Source of the DNA: Atkinsonella hypoxylon
Taxonomy: Eukaryota; Ascomycota; Sordariomycetes; Hypocreales; Clavicipitaceae
Assembly (NCBI GenBank): GCA_000729835.1
Contig: JFHB01000025.1
Span: forward strand, 62,001-126,000
DNA length: 64,000 nt
Reading direction: 5' to 3'
Under the pieces are notes generated by a model, which had not been told where the DNA came from, did not search any database, and worked only from the letters and a program-made list of their open reading frames with translations. The translations under genes were made by a program, and so were the position numbers. Shown piece by piece: positions 56,094 to 64,000 of the stretch (within the stretch, counting starts at the first letter, position 1; each line of letters starts with the position of its first letter).

Positions 56094-58565
56094 ATGCCAC
56101 ACTCTATAGAGTCGTCGTTGGAAACGCAAGGGTTGGCCAACGAACAGCGTGGATTGCTCGATCTTATCGACAAGCTGCAATTTGCACAACTGGACAATGT
56201 CAAGCTACCACAGATTGTCGTCGTTGGCGACCAGTCCGCAGGCAAGAGCTCCGTCTTGGAAGCCATTTCTGGCACGCCATTTCCGAGAGATGCGGGCGCA
56301 TGCACGCGTTTTGCGACAGAAATCCGGCTTCGAAGAAGTAAGGAGTCCGGATTGAAGGTGTCGATCATTCCCGACAAGAACCGACCGTACAACGAACAAA
56401 ACAGCTTGCTCCGGTATGGCGGCCATGTCACAGGTGATACGTCCTTCGAGGGCTTGATGCGAGAGGCCACTGAGCTTATCGCACCTCGCGACGTTCCGGG
56501 CCGCTTCGCTGCTCGCGATATTCTCGTTGTGGAGAAGCGCGGACCAGATATGCCGCTTCTCACCCTTGTTGACCTGCCTGGCCTCGTGCGAGTTGCCAAT
56601 CGAGACCAGTCCGAAGCCGACATCCAGACTATTGAGGCGCTTTCCGACCGTTACATGAAGAGCTCACGCACCATCATTCTCGCCGTCATTGGCGGTAACA
56701 ATGACTATGTGCAAGCCCCCATCTTGAAGAAGGCTCGTCATTTCGATCCCAAGGGCTCGCGGACGATAGGTGTGCTCACCAAGCCTGACATGACCGAGCG
56801 AATCGGTCTCGAAGACAAATTCATCGAACTTGTTATGAACAAGGACCCCGAAAACCACTTCAATCTCGGATGGTATGTTCTTCTCAATCCTGGTCCCGGC
56901 GAACAATGGTTTACCCCCCAAGATCGTGCTCGCAGAGAAGCCGAGTTCTTCACCCGAGGCCGCTGGTCTTCTCTCCCACCGCAAATGTGGGGGATCGCAG
57001 CCTTGCGCGCAAAACTGAGCACACAACTACAAAAACACATTGGTAAGCACGTCAAATCTCTCCGGAGGCAGATCCAACAGGCCCTGGAGCGATGTGAAGG
57101 CCAGCTCAAGGCCATGGGCTCCGCAAAGGACACTATCGAAGAGATGCGCTTCGAAATGGGCGAGCTATTCACAGCATCAAATAATCTTGTCACTCCCGCT
57201 GTAAATGGCAACTACAAGAATCCATTTGGTGAAAAGTTCTTTGCCAGACAGTCCAGCCCAAAGGGTACACCGCCTCCGAAGCTGCGCGCTCGCGCCCGCG
57301 AGGAAAGCGAGCGTTTTTCTAGACTGTTCAGGCAACAAGGTCGGAAAGTCAACTTTGCAGCTTCGACTGCCAGTGGACAGCGCCTACCTGCTGCGGGTGT
57401 GGTGGGCGACCAGTCCAAGAAGGATTTTGCCCAACAAGAAGTTGAGCCGTTGTTGAGACAAATCAGAGGTAATGAATTGCCGCTGGACTCGAACCCTCGT
57501 GCGCCCTACATCTTGTTCCAGGATTATTCCCGCAACTGGCCTGTTCTCGCACAGGAGTATAAGGACAATCTTGGTGTCATTTGCAATGAATTCCTTGCCG
57601 AGGTGATCGACTACGTGTGGCCAACCAGAATGCGCGATCCCTTGCGCTACCACTTCCTCGATGTGAAAATGAAGGACCTCATGGAGGAAGCCGAGAAAGA
57701 GTTGAATCGTCTCACAGATGATATGGAGCTCGAGGTGCAACCGTACGATCCCGAATACGAGGACCGTCTCCGCAAGTGGCGCGCTGAGTCCACTGAGAAC
57801 GGAGGCACATACACTGAGGCGGAGGAGGTACTGGAGAAGATGCTTATCTACTATGATCTGACGGCCAGAATCTTCACCCGCAATGTCATCACGCAGGTAG
57901 TAGAGCGCCACTTGCTCCTGGGCATGCTGCGCCTTTTCAACCCAATCGAGATTCTCAGAATGCCGGACACTACAATCGAATCCATCTCGGCAGAAAACAA
58001 GGAAACACGTGACCGAAGGATTGCTCTCAAGGCACAGAAGAAGGCTATAGAGGAGGCCCGCAATATATGTGCTGGTCTTGCCATGAGAAGTGATCTGAGA
58101 TCGTACGAGGATGAGGAAGACGAGGGTGCGGATAGCGATGAAGAAGATGCAGAGCCTAAGCGTCAGGAGTCCTTCCGTCAGTCCCAACCTCCGCAACAGC
58201 CTCGGCAGAACCAAGAAGTTCGCCGTTCAGTCCAGGAAGAGCGTGCTCGTCCACCAGTAAACACCGAAGTCCGACCTCGAGTCCCTGCCCCGCAGGAGAC
58301 GCATCAAAATGCTAGCGGCACGCTCGGCCATCACCCGGGACAGAGCTGGGACCAACAGTCATATATGAACGCGAGAGATCGGGATCAAATACCAAGTCAT
58401 GCGCCGCCGCCACCTCCTAGACCTCAGAAGGTAGGCATGGAGGATGCGGAGAGGTACTACGATGGTACGCCGCGGGTGGATTCACCTAGCAGCTCCAGGG
58501 AGAAGGAGAGCACCCGGCAGAGACTGGCAAATGCCATGAGGATTAATGGGCAAGGCAGGTTTTGA
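56094..58565 (+). CDS. Dynamin-like GTPase (Mx/fungal DRP class)
   Basis: A large GTPase of the dynamin superfamily, 823 residues, one exon. The G domain is complete: G1 GDQSAGKSSVLEAISG, G2 Thr in RDAGACTRFAT, G3 DLPGLV, G4 TKPD. The stalk (middle) region includes VEPLLRQIRGNELPLDSNPR, YDPEYEDRLRKWR and MLIYYDLTARIFTRNVITQV, and the GED follows (LLLGMLRLFNPIEILRMPDT to ARNICAGLAM). There is no PH domain and the C-terminal 130 residues are Pro/Gln/Arg-rich and disordered. It is not Vps1 or Dnm1 by pattern; it resembles the Mx-like dynamins common in filamentous fungi, whose role is poorly known. The start is the first ATG in frame. Confidence 0.88.
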   Translation: MPHSIESSLETQGLANEQRGLLDLIDKLQFAQLDNVKLPQIVVVGDQSAGKSSVLEAISGTPFPRDAGACTRFATEIRLRRSKESGLKVSIIPDKNRPYNEQNSLLRYGGHVTGDTSFEGLMREATELIAPRDVPGRFAARDILVVEKRGPDMPLLTLVDLPGLVRVANRDQSEADIQTIEALSDRYMKSSRTIILAVIGGNNDYVQAPILKKARHFDPKGSRTIGVLTKPDMTERIGLEDKFIELVMNKDPENHFNLGWYVLLNPGPGEQWFTPQDRARREAEFFTRGRWSSLPPQMWGIAALRAKLSTQLQKHIGKHVKSLRRQIQQALERCEGQLKAMGSAKDTIEEMRFEMGELFTASNNLVTPAVNGNYKNPFGEKFFARQSSPKGTPPPKLRARAREESERFSRLFRQQGRKVNFAASTASGQRLPAAGVVGDQSKKDFAQQEVEPLLRQIRGNELPLDSNPRAPYILFQDYSRNWPVLAQEYKDNLGVICNEFLAEVIDYVWPTRMRDPLRYHFLDVKMKDLMEEAEKELNRLTDDMELEVQPYDPEYEDRLRKWRAESTENGGTYTEAEEVLEKMLIYYDLTARIFTRNVITQVVERHLLLGMLRLFNPIEILRMPDTTIESISAENKETRDRRIALKAQKKAIEEARNICAGLAMRSDLRSYEDEEDEGADSDEEDAEPKRQESFRQSQPPQQPRQNQEVRRSVQEERARPPVNTEVRPRVPAPQETHQNASGTLGHHPGQSWDQQSYMNARDRDQIPSHAPPPPPRPQKVGMEDAERYYDGTPRVDSPSSSREKESTRQRLANAMRINGQGRF

Positions 58566-59212
58566 TTAAGTGAAGCAAGGGTATTCTTCTTTTGATAGTT
58601 TTTCAACACGTGGCTTTCTTTCATGGCGTTCATTTGGGTCTTGCGTGCGACGAGGGATGCAGCATGTTGCGGCGCAATCGGGTAGAACTTGGCTGTAAGC
58701 ATGCCTACATAGATCGAATAGATTGAGCTCCGACTACTCTGCAAATTCATCTTTATTAGTCGTCTCTTTGCAGTGCATCGCTACTGCATGGAGAATAGTC
58801 ACACTCGTAGTTGCGATTGATACTAGGCGTGTCAATGAGTCACTCTTACTTACCCTTCCCTCTCGGTAACACCTTCATTGAGTGAGATTACATGTTTTCT
58901 TTTGTCCCAGTCTGGCCTGCTAAAAAGAGGCAAGCTGCGACAGCATGTCGTGGTTTCCTCGCACTCAGTCATGCGAGGCGACAAACTCTTTCCAACCCAA
59001 CTGTGGCTGGACCGGGCAACGCAAACGCAGAAGCTGACGAGGCACGACGACGGAAGCCTATCACGGTGGTACGCAGGCCCGATCCTTACGTCACCGGATG
59101 CTCACCGGTCTGCAAGACGCCAAGACAGAGATAAAACGCGGTCAGGAGCACAGCAACGCCACGCTTGACAAGCATCCTGCATACACAAATCACACAAGTG
59201 CACACAAATGCA
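58566..59212. other. Spacer upstream of the CDF transporter gene
   Basis: No gene was recognised. One TGAGTCA heptamer lies at 58837-58843. Right of it the sequence resembles a promoter and leader. Confidence 0.5.
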
Positions 59213-60613
59213 ATGGTCGGCAAACGCAACCTGGAAGGCAGTCCTCGCCGACGACCCTGCCAACCCCATCGTCGTTCCACCCACGATCTCGAATCGAGCG
59301 TCCCCGCCACCAAGAAGAACCCCGTTCACGCCCGCGCCAAACCGCACATTCTCCGCTTCCAAGACGCCGCTCGTACGGCCCTCGAGGATGTCCGTCGGGC
59401 GGAGCTCAAAGACGCGCTCTTGAACGGTCTGGACACGCTGGACCTAGAGCGATTCCGCAAATCGCCCTCGGAGCTGTCGTCCATCAAGAACAAGGCCGTG
59501 CGCAAGTTCTACGAAGGTCAAAACCAGCGCCTGAACGACTGGCTGGAGGTTGATGCCGTTGTGACGGCCATAGCGGACGATGTTCTTGAATCGATGAATC
59601 CTGACCCGGATCATGACGGGGACCTGGAGCGAAGGGGGGGCTTGCAGGCCGTGGCGGGGAACATTGGCGAACTGCTGCCCGATGAGGAGAAGCAGCGGCG
59701 GAGAGAGGCGGCGAAGCAGGCTTCTCTTGCGATCAACATCAATGTGGTTGCCAATATTGCGCTGCTGGCTGGCAAGGCGGTTGCGGCCTTTACGACGGGG
59801 AGTCTGTCGCTGGTTGCGTCGCTGGTTGACTCGGCGCTCGATCTGCTCTGCACGCTCATCATATGGTCTACTAATAAGGTTGTTCTGTGGAGGCTGCATG
59901 TCCTGCGGAAAAGGTTCCCTGTCGGGAAGAGACGCTTGGAGCCGATTGGGATCCTGGTCTTTTCCATCATCATGGTTATTTCCTTTCTGAAGATTCTGGA
60001 AGAGTCCGTGCAGAGACTCTTGCCGCCCCATGCAGAGATCGAGGTGCTTTCCACGCTGGCCATCATCTCCTTGGTGGCTACCATCGTCATCAAGGGGGCT
60101 ATCGGGCTGGGCTGTCTGCCTATCAAGACGACGCAGGTGCAGGCCCTGGTGCAGGACTGTAAGACGGATGTGATCTTCAACACGCTTTCGTTGTTGTTTC
60201 CGCTGATTGGGTACAAGGTCGGCGTGTGGTGGTTGGATCCCGTGGGTGCGGCCCTGCTTTCTCTGTTCATCATTTATGATTGGGGCCATACGTGCTTCGA
60301 GAACGTCGTGAGACTGTCTGGTGAGGCGGCGGATGAAAGGGTACGTCAAAAGCTTACGTATATGGCTTACCGATTCTCGCCTGTTGTAGAAGGCATCAAG
60401 AGCATTACGGCCTATCACGCGGGAGATGGCGTATGGGCCGAGTTCGACATTCTGCTTGATGAGCAGACGAGGCTGAATAGGTCTCACGATGTTTCCGAGA
60501 CGCTGCAGTATTGTGCCGAGGGATTGGCCGAAATTGACAGAGCCTTTGTCACAACAGATTATGCTATGATTGGGCCAACCGGGCACGCGGAGGACTCGGA
60601 ATGGAATCATTGA
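59213..60613 (+). CDS. Cation diffusion facilitator (CDF) transporter
   Basis: A divalent metal/proton antiporter of the CDF family, 466 residues, one exon. The cytosolic N-terminus is long (about 170 residues, charged). The transporter core begins at ASLAININVVANIALLAGKA. Helix II carries the metal-site motif with two Asp four apart (SLVDSALDLLCTLII), helix V the matching pair (QDCKTDVIFNTLSLLFPL), and FPVGKRRLEPIGILVFSIIM is the signature loop. About six membrane segments are visible. The C-terminal cytosolic domain ends with ITAYHAGDGVWAEFDILLDE. The pattern (DxxxD in both helices, no His-rich loop) suggests a Mn- or Fe/Zn-type member like plant MTP8-11; the metal is inferred. It is convergent with the quinate repressor gene. 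Confidence 0.88.
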   Translation: MVGKRNLEGSPRRRPCQPHRRSTHDLESSVPATKKNPVHARAKPHILRFQDAARTALEDVRRAELKDALLNGLDTLDLERFRKSPSELSSIKNKAVRKFYEGQNQRLNDWLEVDAVVTAIADDVLESMNPDPDHDGDLERRGGLQAVAGNIGELLPDEEKQRRREAAKQASLAININVVANIALLAGKAVAAFTTGSLSLVASLVDSALDLLCTLIIWSTNKVVLWRLHVLRKRFPVGKRRLEPIGILVFSIIMVISFLKILEESVQRLLPPHAEIEVLSTLAIISLVATIVIKGAIGLGCLPIKTTQVQALVQDCKTDVIFNTLSLLFPLIGYKVGVWWLDPVGAALLSLFIIYDWGHTCFENVVRLSGEAADERVRQKLTYMAYRFSPVVEGIKSITAYHAGDGVWAEFDILLDEQTRLNRSHDVSETLQYCAEGLAEIDRAFVTTDYAMIGPTGHAEDSEWNH

Positions 60614-60751
60614 AATCCAAGCGCACGCAGGCGGCATTTGTATTGTGGTAGACAGAGGTATATACATATTGACACGGACTGGTGTAGTCATGGCGTGCCA
60701 ACGACAGGATAATTCTCTCAAGACAGCCTCATTCTGTCTTCCATCCAGGCT

Positions 60752-63352
60752 TTACTCTATCATGGTTTGTAGCCGGCGCCGCAGTTCCTCTGGGTTGGAT
60801 CGACCGTAGTGATCTGGATAATTCTCGAATATTGCCCGCCTCATCACCCCTCTTGGCGCACGTCTCCCGGTGAAGAGCTCAAACTGAGCAAACCCTTGGT
60901 CAGGAAGAAGGTCTAATCCATCTATGGCTATCCAACCGCGGCTGGCATTTTCCATCGCTTGTCGCAGGAGCGGTGTGTTAAGAGTCTTGTATCCAAGCTC
61001 AAGAATGACACCGCCGGTTTGGTTAGCAAGCCATGATGTTGGCAGTTTGAACTCGGGTGAGGGGACGTCCCCTATGGGATGCGTAGGAATGCAGGAAATG
61101 ACAATGGAAGGCAGACGAAACTGTGACTGCCAGGATTCACTCAGTTCGGCGAGCACTTCGAATTTCGTATCCTTGCCCGCGCCGAGGCCCTGAAAGGCGG
61201 GTTTGTTCAGTAGTAATCGAAAGTGCGCGGCTAATTTATGTCCGTTCTCTAGCGTCCGGTTGTATATAGTAATGTTGCTTACTCCGACCTGCAGCAGTGC
61301 GTAGACGGCGGCCCGGGCCATTCCTCCCGCGCCAACAATGAGTGCGCAGGTCGTTGGGCGCACAGCATTCGCAGGAGACAACCCACGGCGGATGCAAGCT
61401 CGGATGCCAATCCAATCTGTGTTCTCACCATAGAGGGCCTTGACAGGCCCAGCCCGATTCAGGTTGCGGAAGAAGGCAGCATCTGTGGGGACGGTTCCAT
61501 CTTGGTTTAGCTTGCGTATCGGAATCAAGGTGTTTATGGCACCAATGGCTTGCGCATGGGGGCTTAAGGAGTCGGTTAATGTGATGAACTCAACTTTGAA
61601 TGGAAGCCCAATGGAAGCGCCACCAAAATTAAAATCTTGAATAAGATGTTTAATTTGATTCAAAGAGTTTGTCGAGCATGTCTCATACCTATGTGGGATG
61701 CCACATGCTTCCAAGGCAGAATTATGCATTGCCGGCGACATACTATATCCGACATTTGCGCCAAAGACGTACAGTTTCATCGGGTCGAATAAAAAGCTCG
61801 CATACAGAGCCCGGGTTGCGCTCTGGGCTGTAAGTTGCGAGGGCGATCGGCTGGAGCATCCCGCTGACTCTGCTCTTGGTGCTACGGGAGTGAGAATGGG
61901 ATTGAGGCACGCTGAATGTCTGCCCAATGGCCCCGAGTTGTAGGCTGCTATGGGAATGTGAGGACCCGGCAATGACTCGATGGCTGCCCGGAATCGAGCC
62001 AATTCGAAATTATCCTCGATAGACGAGGCAGTGCTGACGAAGCGGATAAGGTCACAATCTAACTGAACAGCTCTTCGATACTGAGTGATCCAGTCGTCTG
62101 AGAATTCACGGAAACCAACATCCAATACTGTTGAGCAATGGCCAATCAGCTTCGAGCCTCTCTTCAAAGTAGCCAACTTTGAAATGGACGCATCATCAAG
62201 TCTTAGGTCAACAGCCATCATGTCTGGCACCAGAGATAGAACGTGAGATAATAGATCGAAATAGAAGTAGGTTGCCGTTGCTGATGAAGGGCCAGGAAGA
62301 TTGATATGCACGATGATGGGCAGCACACTACTCCGACGCACCAAGCCGACAGCTTCAGTTAGGCGGTTAGCGACTCTGGTATACTCGTCCGAATATGTGA
62401 GGCCATTCCAGTCAGCATCAAGACCATCAACGAGAATCTCGCAGGCGTCAGCTCCGGCCGAGGCATCTTCAATGTCGATGCGACTACAGAGTATGTCGTC
62501 AAGAGCAACAGACAGAGCATATGTGTAATTACGGTGCTCTGTCGGAACACTTGCAAGCGGATATGCCGACTCGAAGAAAGGAATTGTACAAGGTGGATAT
62601 ATTTGAGAAAAGAATCTTAAGAGATGCCGTTCTGCTTGCTTCAGTGCTAGATACGGAGGCAGACCTCCAGCAGGTGGATGTCCGTCCGCCGGCTGCTCGA
62701 CTTCCGTTGCGACAGCCTCGGATACATTGAAAAACTCGAGGTTAGAACAGGTCCGGAAAAACGCATTGCTAGTGCGCCAGAAAGTTTGAAATTTCTCCTC
62801 AGAAACTATGTCAAGGCAATCGCTTATTGCCTTTTGGCTCCGCATAATATGAACCACGGGATTTGTGGTGGCAAACTGGCCCAAAAGACATTGCACGCGG
62901 CGTTCCATCCACGAGCATACAATGATGCTATCACGGGGGTTGTTTTGCAGGACGTCTTCCAGAACGTCGCCCTGCCTTCTCTGGCACTGGGCGGTACCAT
63001 GAAGTTTGCTGTATGCGTGGCTAGAGAAATTGGTTGCTCGGTGAAACACCGTTTCCATATCAATGATTCTCTTTTTTAAAGCCGAGGCAGCCATGATTGC
63101 CAGCGTCGTCTTGCCAGCGGCGCGAACACCAACCATGACAATGGATGCATCGGCGGTGAATTTGGGCATGTGGCCGTTGAATTGTGGCAGACTTGACGAA
63201 GGAGCCCGGGAGATGACGCCGCTGGAGTCCGCAGACGTGTTGGTAGAGTGACAATTCGCCTTGGGCTCGCCATGATGTGTTCCCAGAGACGGAGACCGCT
63301 CACCGACCATCATTGTGGTCAAGGGCCGTTTCACACCCGCCATCATGGTCAT
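60752..63352 (-). CDS. Quinate pathway repressor, QutR/qa-1S type
   Basis: The QutR/Qa-1S repressor is built from the three C-terminal domains of the AROM protein (shikimate kinase, type I dehydroquinase, shikimate dehydrogenase) and keeps quinate-use genes off. About 866 residues from ATG 63352; the frame is open further upstream without ATG to about 63493, so an upstream exon is possible (the family is usually about 920). Kinase part: P-loop MVGVRAAGKTTLA. Dehydroquinase part: VLPIIVHINLPG to AYNSGPLGRHSACLNPILTP; the Schiff-base Lys appears replaced (CDLIRFVSTA), which fits a non-enzymatic repressor. Dehydrogenase part: VGYSMSPAMHNSALEACGIP, SIGLPFK with Lys kept, GENTDWIGI with Asp kept and the Rossmann loop VGAGGMARAAVYAL. 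No other quinate gene is in the window. Confidence 0.9.
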   Translation of the reverse strand: MTMMAGVKRPLTTMMVGERSPSLGTHHGEPKANCHSTNTSADSSGVISRAPSSSLPQFNGHMPKFTADASIVMVGVRAAGKTTLAIMAASALKKRIIDMETVFHRATNFSSHAYSKLHGTAQCQRRQGDVLEDVLQNNPRDSIIVCSWMERRVQCLLGQFATTNPVVHIMRSQKAISDCLDIVSEEKFQTFWRTSNAFFRTCSNLEFFNVSEAVATEVEQPADGHPPAGGLPPYLALKQAERHLLRFFSQIYPPCTIPFFESAYPLASVPTEHRNYTYALSVALDDILCSRIDIEDASAGADACEILVDGLDADWNGLTYSDEYTRVANRLTEAVGLVRRSSVLPIIVHINLPGPSSATATYFYFDLLSHVLSLVPDMMAVDLRLDDASISKLATLKRGSKLIGHCSTVLDVGFREFSDDWITQYRRAVQLDCDLIRFVSTASSIEDNFELARFRAAIESLPGPHIPIAAYNSGPLGRHSACLNPILTPVAPRAESAGCSSRSPSQLTAQSATRALYASFLFDPMKLYVFGANVGYSMSPAMHNSALEACGIPHRYETCSTNSLNQIKHLIQDFNFGGASIGLPFKVEFITLTDSLSPHAQAIGAINTLIPIRKLNQDGTVPTDAAFFRNLNRAGPVKALYGENTDWIGIRACIRRGLSPANAVRPTTCALIVGAGGMARAAVYALLQVGVSNITIYNRTLENGHKLAAHFRLLLNKPAFQGLGAGKDTKFEVLAELSESWQSQFRLPSIVISCIPTHPIGDVPSPEFKLPTSWLANQTGGVILELGYKTLNTPLLRQAMENASRGWIAIDGLDLLPDQGFAQFELFTGRRAPRGVMRRAIFENYPDHYGRSNPEELRRRLQTMIE

Positions 63353-64000
63353 GGAATGGGAGCCAGGTGTCGCACTGAGGTTTCGTCCTATAAGACCGGG
63401 AGGACAGATCGTCAGTCCATCGCGCTGACTGAGAAGGAATGAATTGCAGCCCTGGGCCAGACTTATGTATCTGGCTGTTTGTGTGTTCGACAAGTTTAGG
63501 TCTAGAAAGCTGGAACACGTCCGGTTGCCGCACTGCAGAGCAGAGTTGTCCAGCCGGGAAGATTGCTGGCGCCAGATAGATGAAGCAGAGGCACACAGAG
63601 TATTGATGAGACTTGGGTAGAAAGACTGGCGACATTCGGCAGTGGTGGGGAGTGGGGACCCTAGGCTGTGTCTACTGGTCTCGGTTGTGTCGTTGTGGCG
63701 GCTTCTAGTCAGTCGCGCCTACCTGTGTTGTCGAAAGCCCCTCCTTAAACTAGAATTTATCCCTGCTTCGGCATTTGTCGCGCCCCAGATTCTAGAAGTT
63801 GCCAGCCAATTGAGTCCTGTATGACAGGCTGACAGAATAACAACATGACAGGATGTCAGAATGATAGAATTTCAGAATGTCAGAATGTCCAAATGTCCGA
63901 CCAGACGACCAGACGACCAGACGACTGATTGACCGACAAGACAACAGCACTGAGCTCATACACCTCTAGCCCCCGTGGCTTGGCTCTGATGCCAACGGCT
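63353..64000. other. Right-edge spacer, no gene seen
   Basis: The part nearest the repressor may be its leader or a missing 5' exon. Near the right edge lie a CAGAATGTC-type repeat (about 63855-63898) and an 8-bp GACCAGAC tandem repeat (63899-63922, three perfect copies). No recognisable coding sequence. Confidence 0.5.
63899..63922. repeat. 8-bp tandem repeat GACCAGAC, three copies
   Basis: Three perfect copies directly follow looser CAGAATGTC and AAATGTCC units, forming a compound minisatellite. Confidence 0.85.

Noticed and set aside
56094..58565. Vps1 or Dnm1
   Set aside because: The C-terminal Pro/Gln-rich tail and overall motif spacing differ from both, and it fits the Mx-like fungal dynamin class better.
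59444..60721. 425-codon open frame on the minus strand
   Set aside because: It is the antisense shadow of the CDF transporter, whose motifs are on the plus strand. The antisense reading is low-complexity in Gln, Arg and His and has no family features.
60752..63352. Pentafunctional AROM gene
   Set aside because: Only the three C-terminal AROM-like domains are present, and the dehydroquinase catalytic Lys seems lost. This matches the QutR repressor, not the biosynthetic enzyme.

Overview
The window is nuclear DNA of a filamentous ascomycete, most likely a sordariomycete and probably Hypocreales. The evidence is short spliceosomal introns (about 60-260 bp, GTRNGT donors, CTRAC-like branch sites, YAG acceptors), a complete set of conserved eukaryotic housekeeping proteins in their fungal forms, a quinate repressor of the QutR/qa-1S type, and intergenic DNA rich in TACCTAGGTA-type palindromes and ACTCCGTA motifs. 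The order-level assignment is inference. There is no plasmid, phage, operon or CRISPR structure.

Layout, left to right. 1-603 (+) is the 3' part of a BET1 SNARE gene, convergent with an APC15 anaphase-promoting-complex gene (1164-2286, -). About 5 kb without a convincing gene leads to GLT1, the NADH glutamate synthase (7269-13824, +). VTC4, the polyphosphate polymerase (15600-18051, +), has a perfect CACGTG palindrome upstream. Next come an uncharacterised 895-residue protein (19412-22433, +), an FGGY D-ribulokinase-like gene (23042-25226, +), and the scaffold nucleoporin NIC96 with an N-terminal FG-repeat tail (25779-29454, +). Threonyl-tRNA synthetase (30640-32979, -) has two TGACTCA sites upstream and a probable dual start.

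From 33 to 35.5 kb lies a decayed accessory island with a broken cytochrome P450 fragment. It is followed by a dense housekeeping block: CSN6 (+), VPS17 (-), BCP1 (+), ARO7 chorismate mutase (-), MDV1 (+), a JmjC protein (+) with a short ORF just upstream, and an Atg38-like protein (-). A second decayed TpA-rich island (about 48.9-49.6 kb) precedes a GRAM/VASt lipid-transfer protein (50736-54694, +), a dynamin-like GTPase (56094-58565, +), a CDF cation transporter (59213-60613, +) and a QutR-type quinate repressor (60752-63352, -).

The genes do not form one pathway. Several belong to membrane traffic (BET1, VPS17, dynamin, VASt protein), organelle dynamics and autophagy (MDV1, Atg38-like) or nitrogen and aromatic metabolism (GLT1, ARO7, QutR). 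No clear new multi-gene system is visible. The best leads are the uncharacterised gene at 19.4-22.4 kb, the promoter sites of VTC4 and threonyl-tRNA synthetase, the P450 relic, and the repeated palindromic motifs confined to spacers. Gene models were joined by hand from frame, splice consensus and family resemblance. All introns balance in frame except the first one of the VASt-domain gene, where the acceptor is uncertain.
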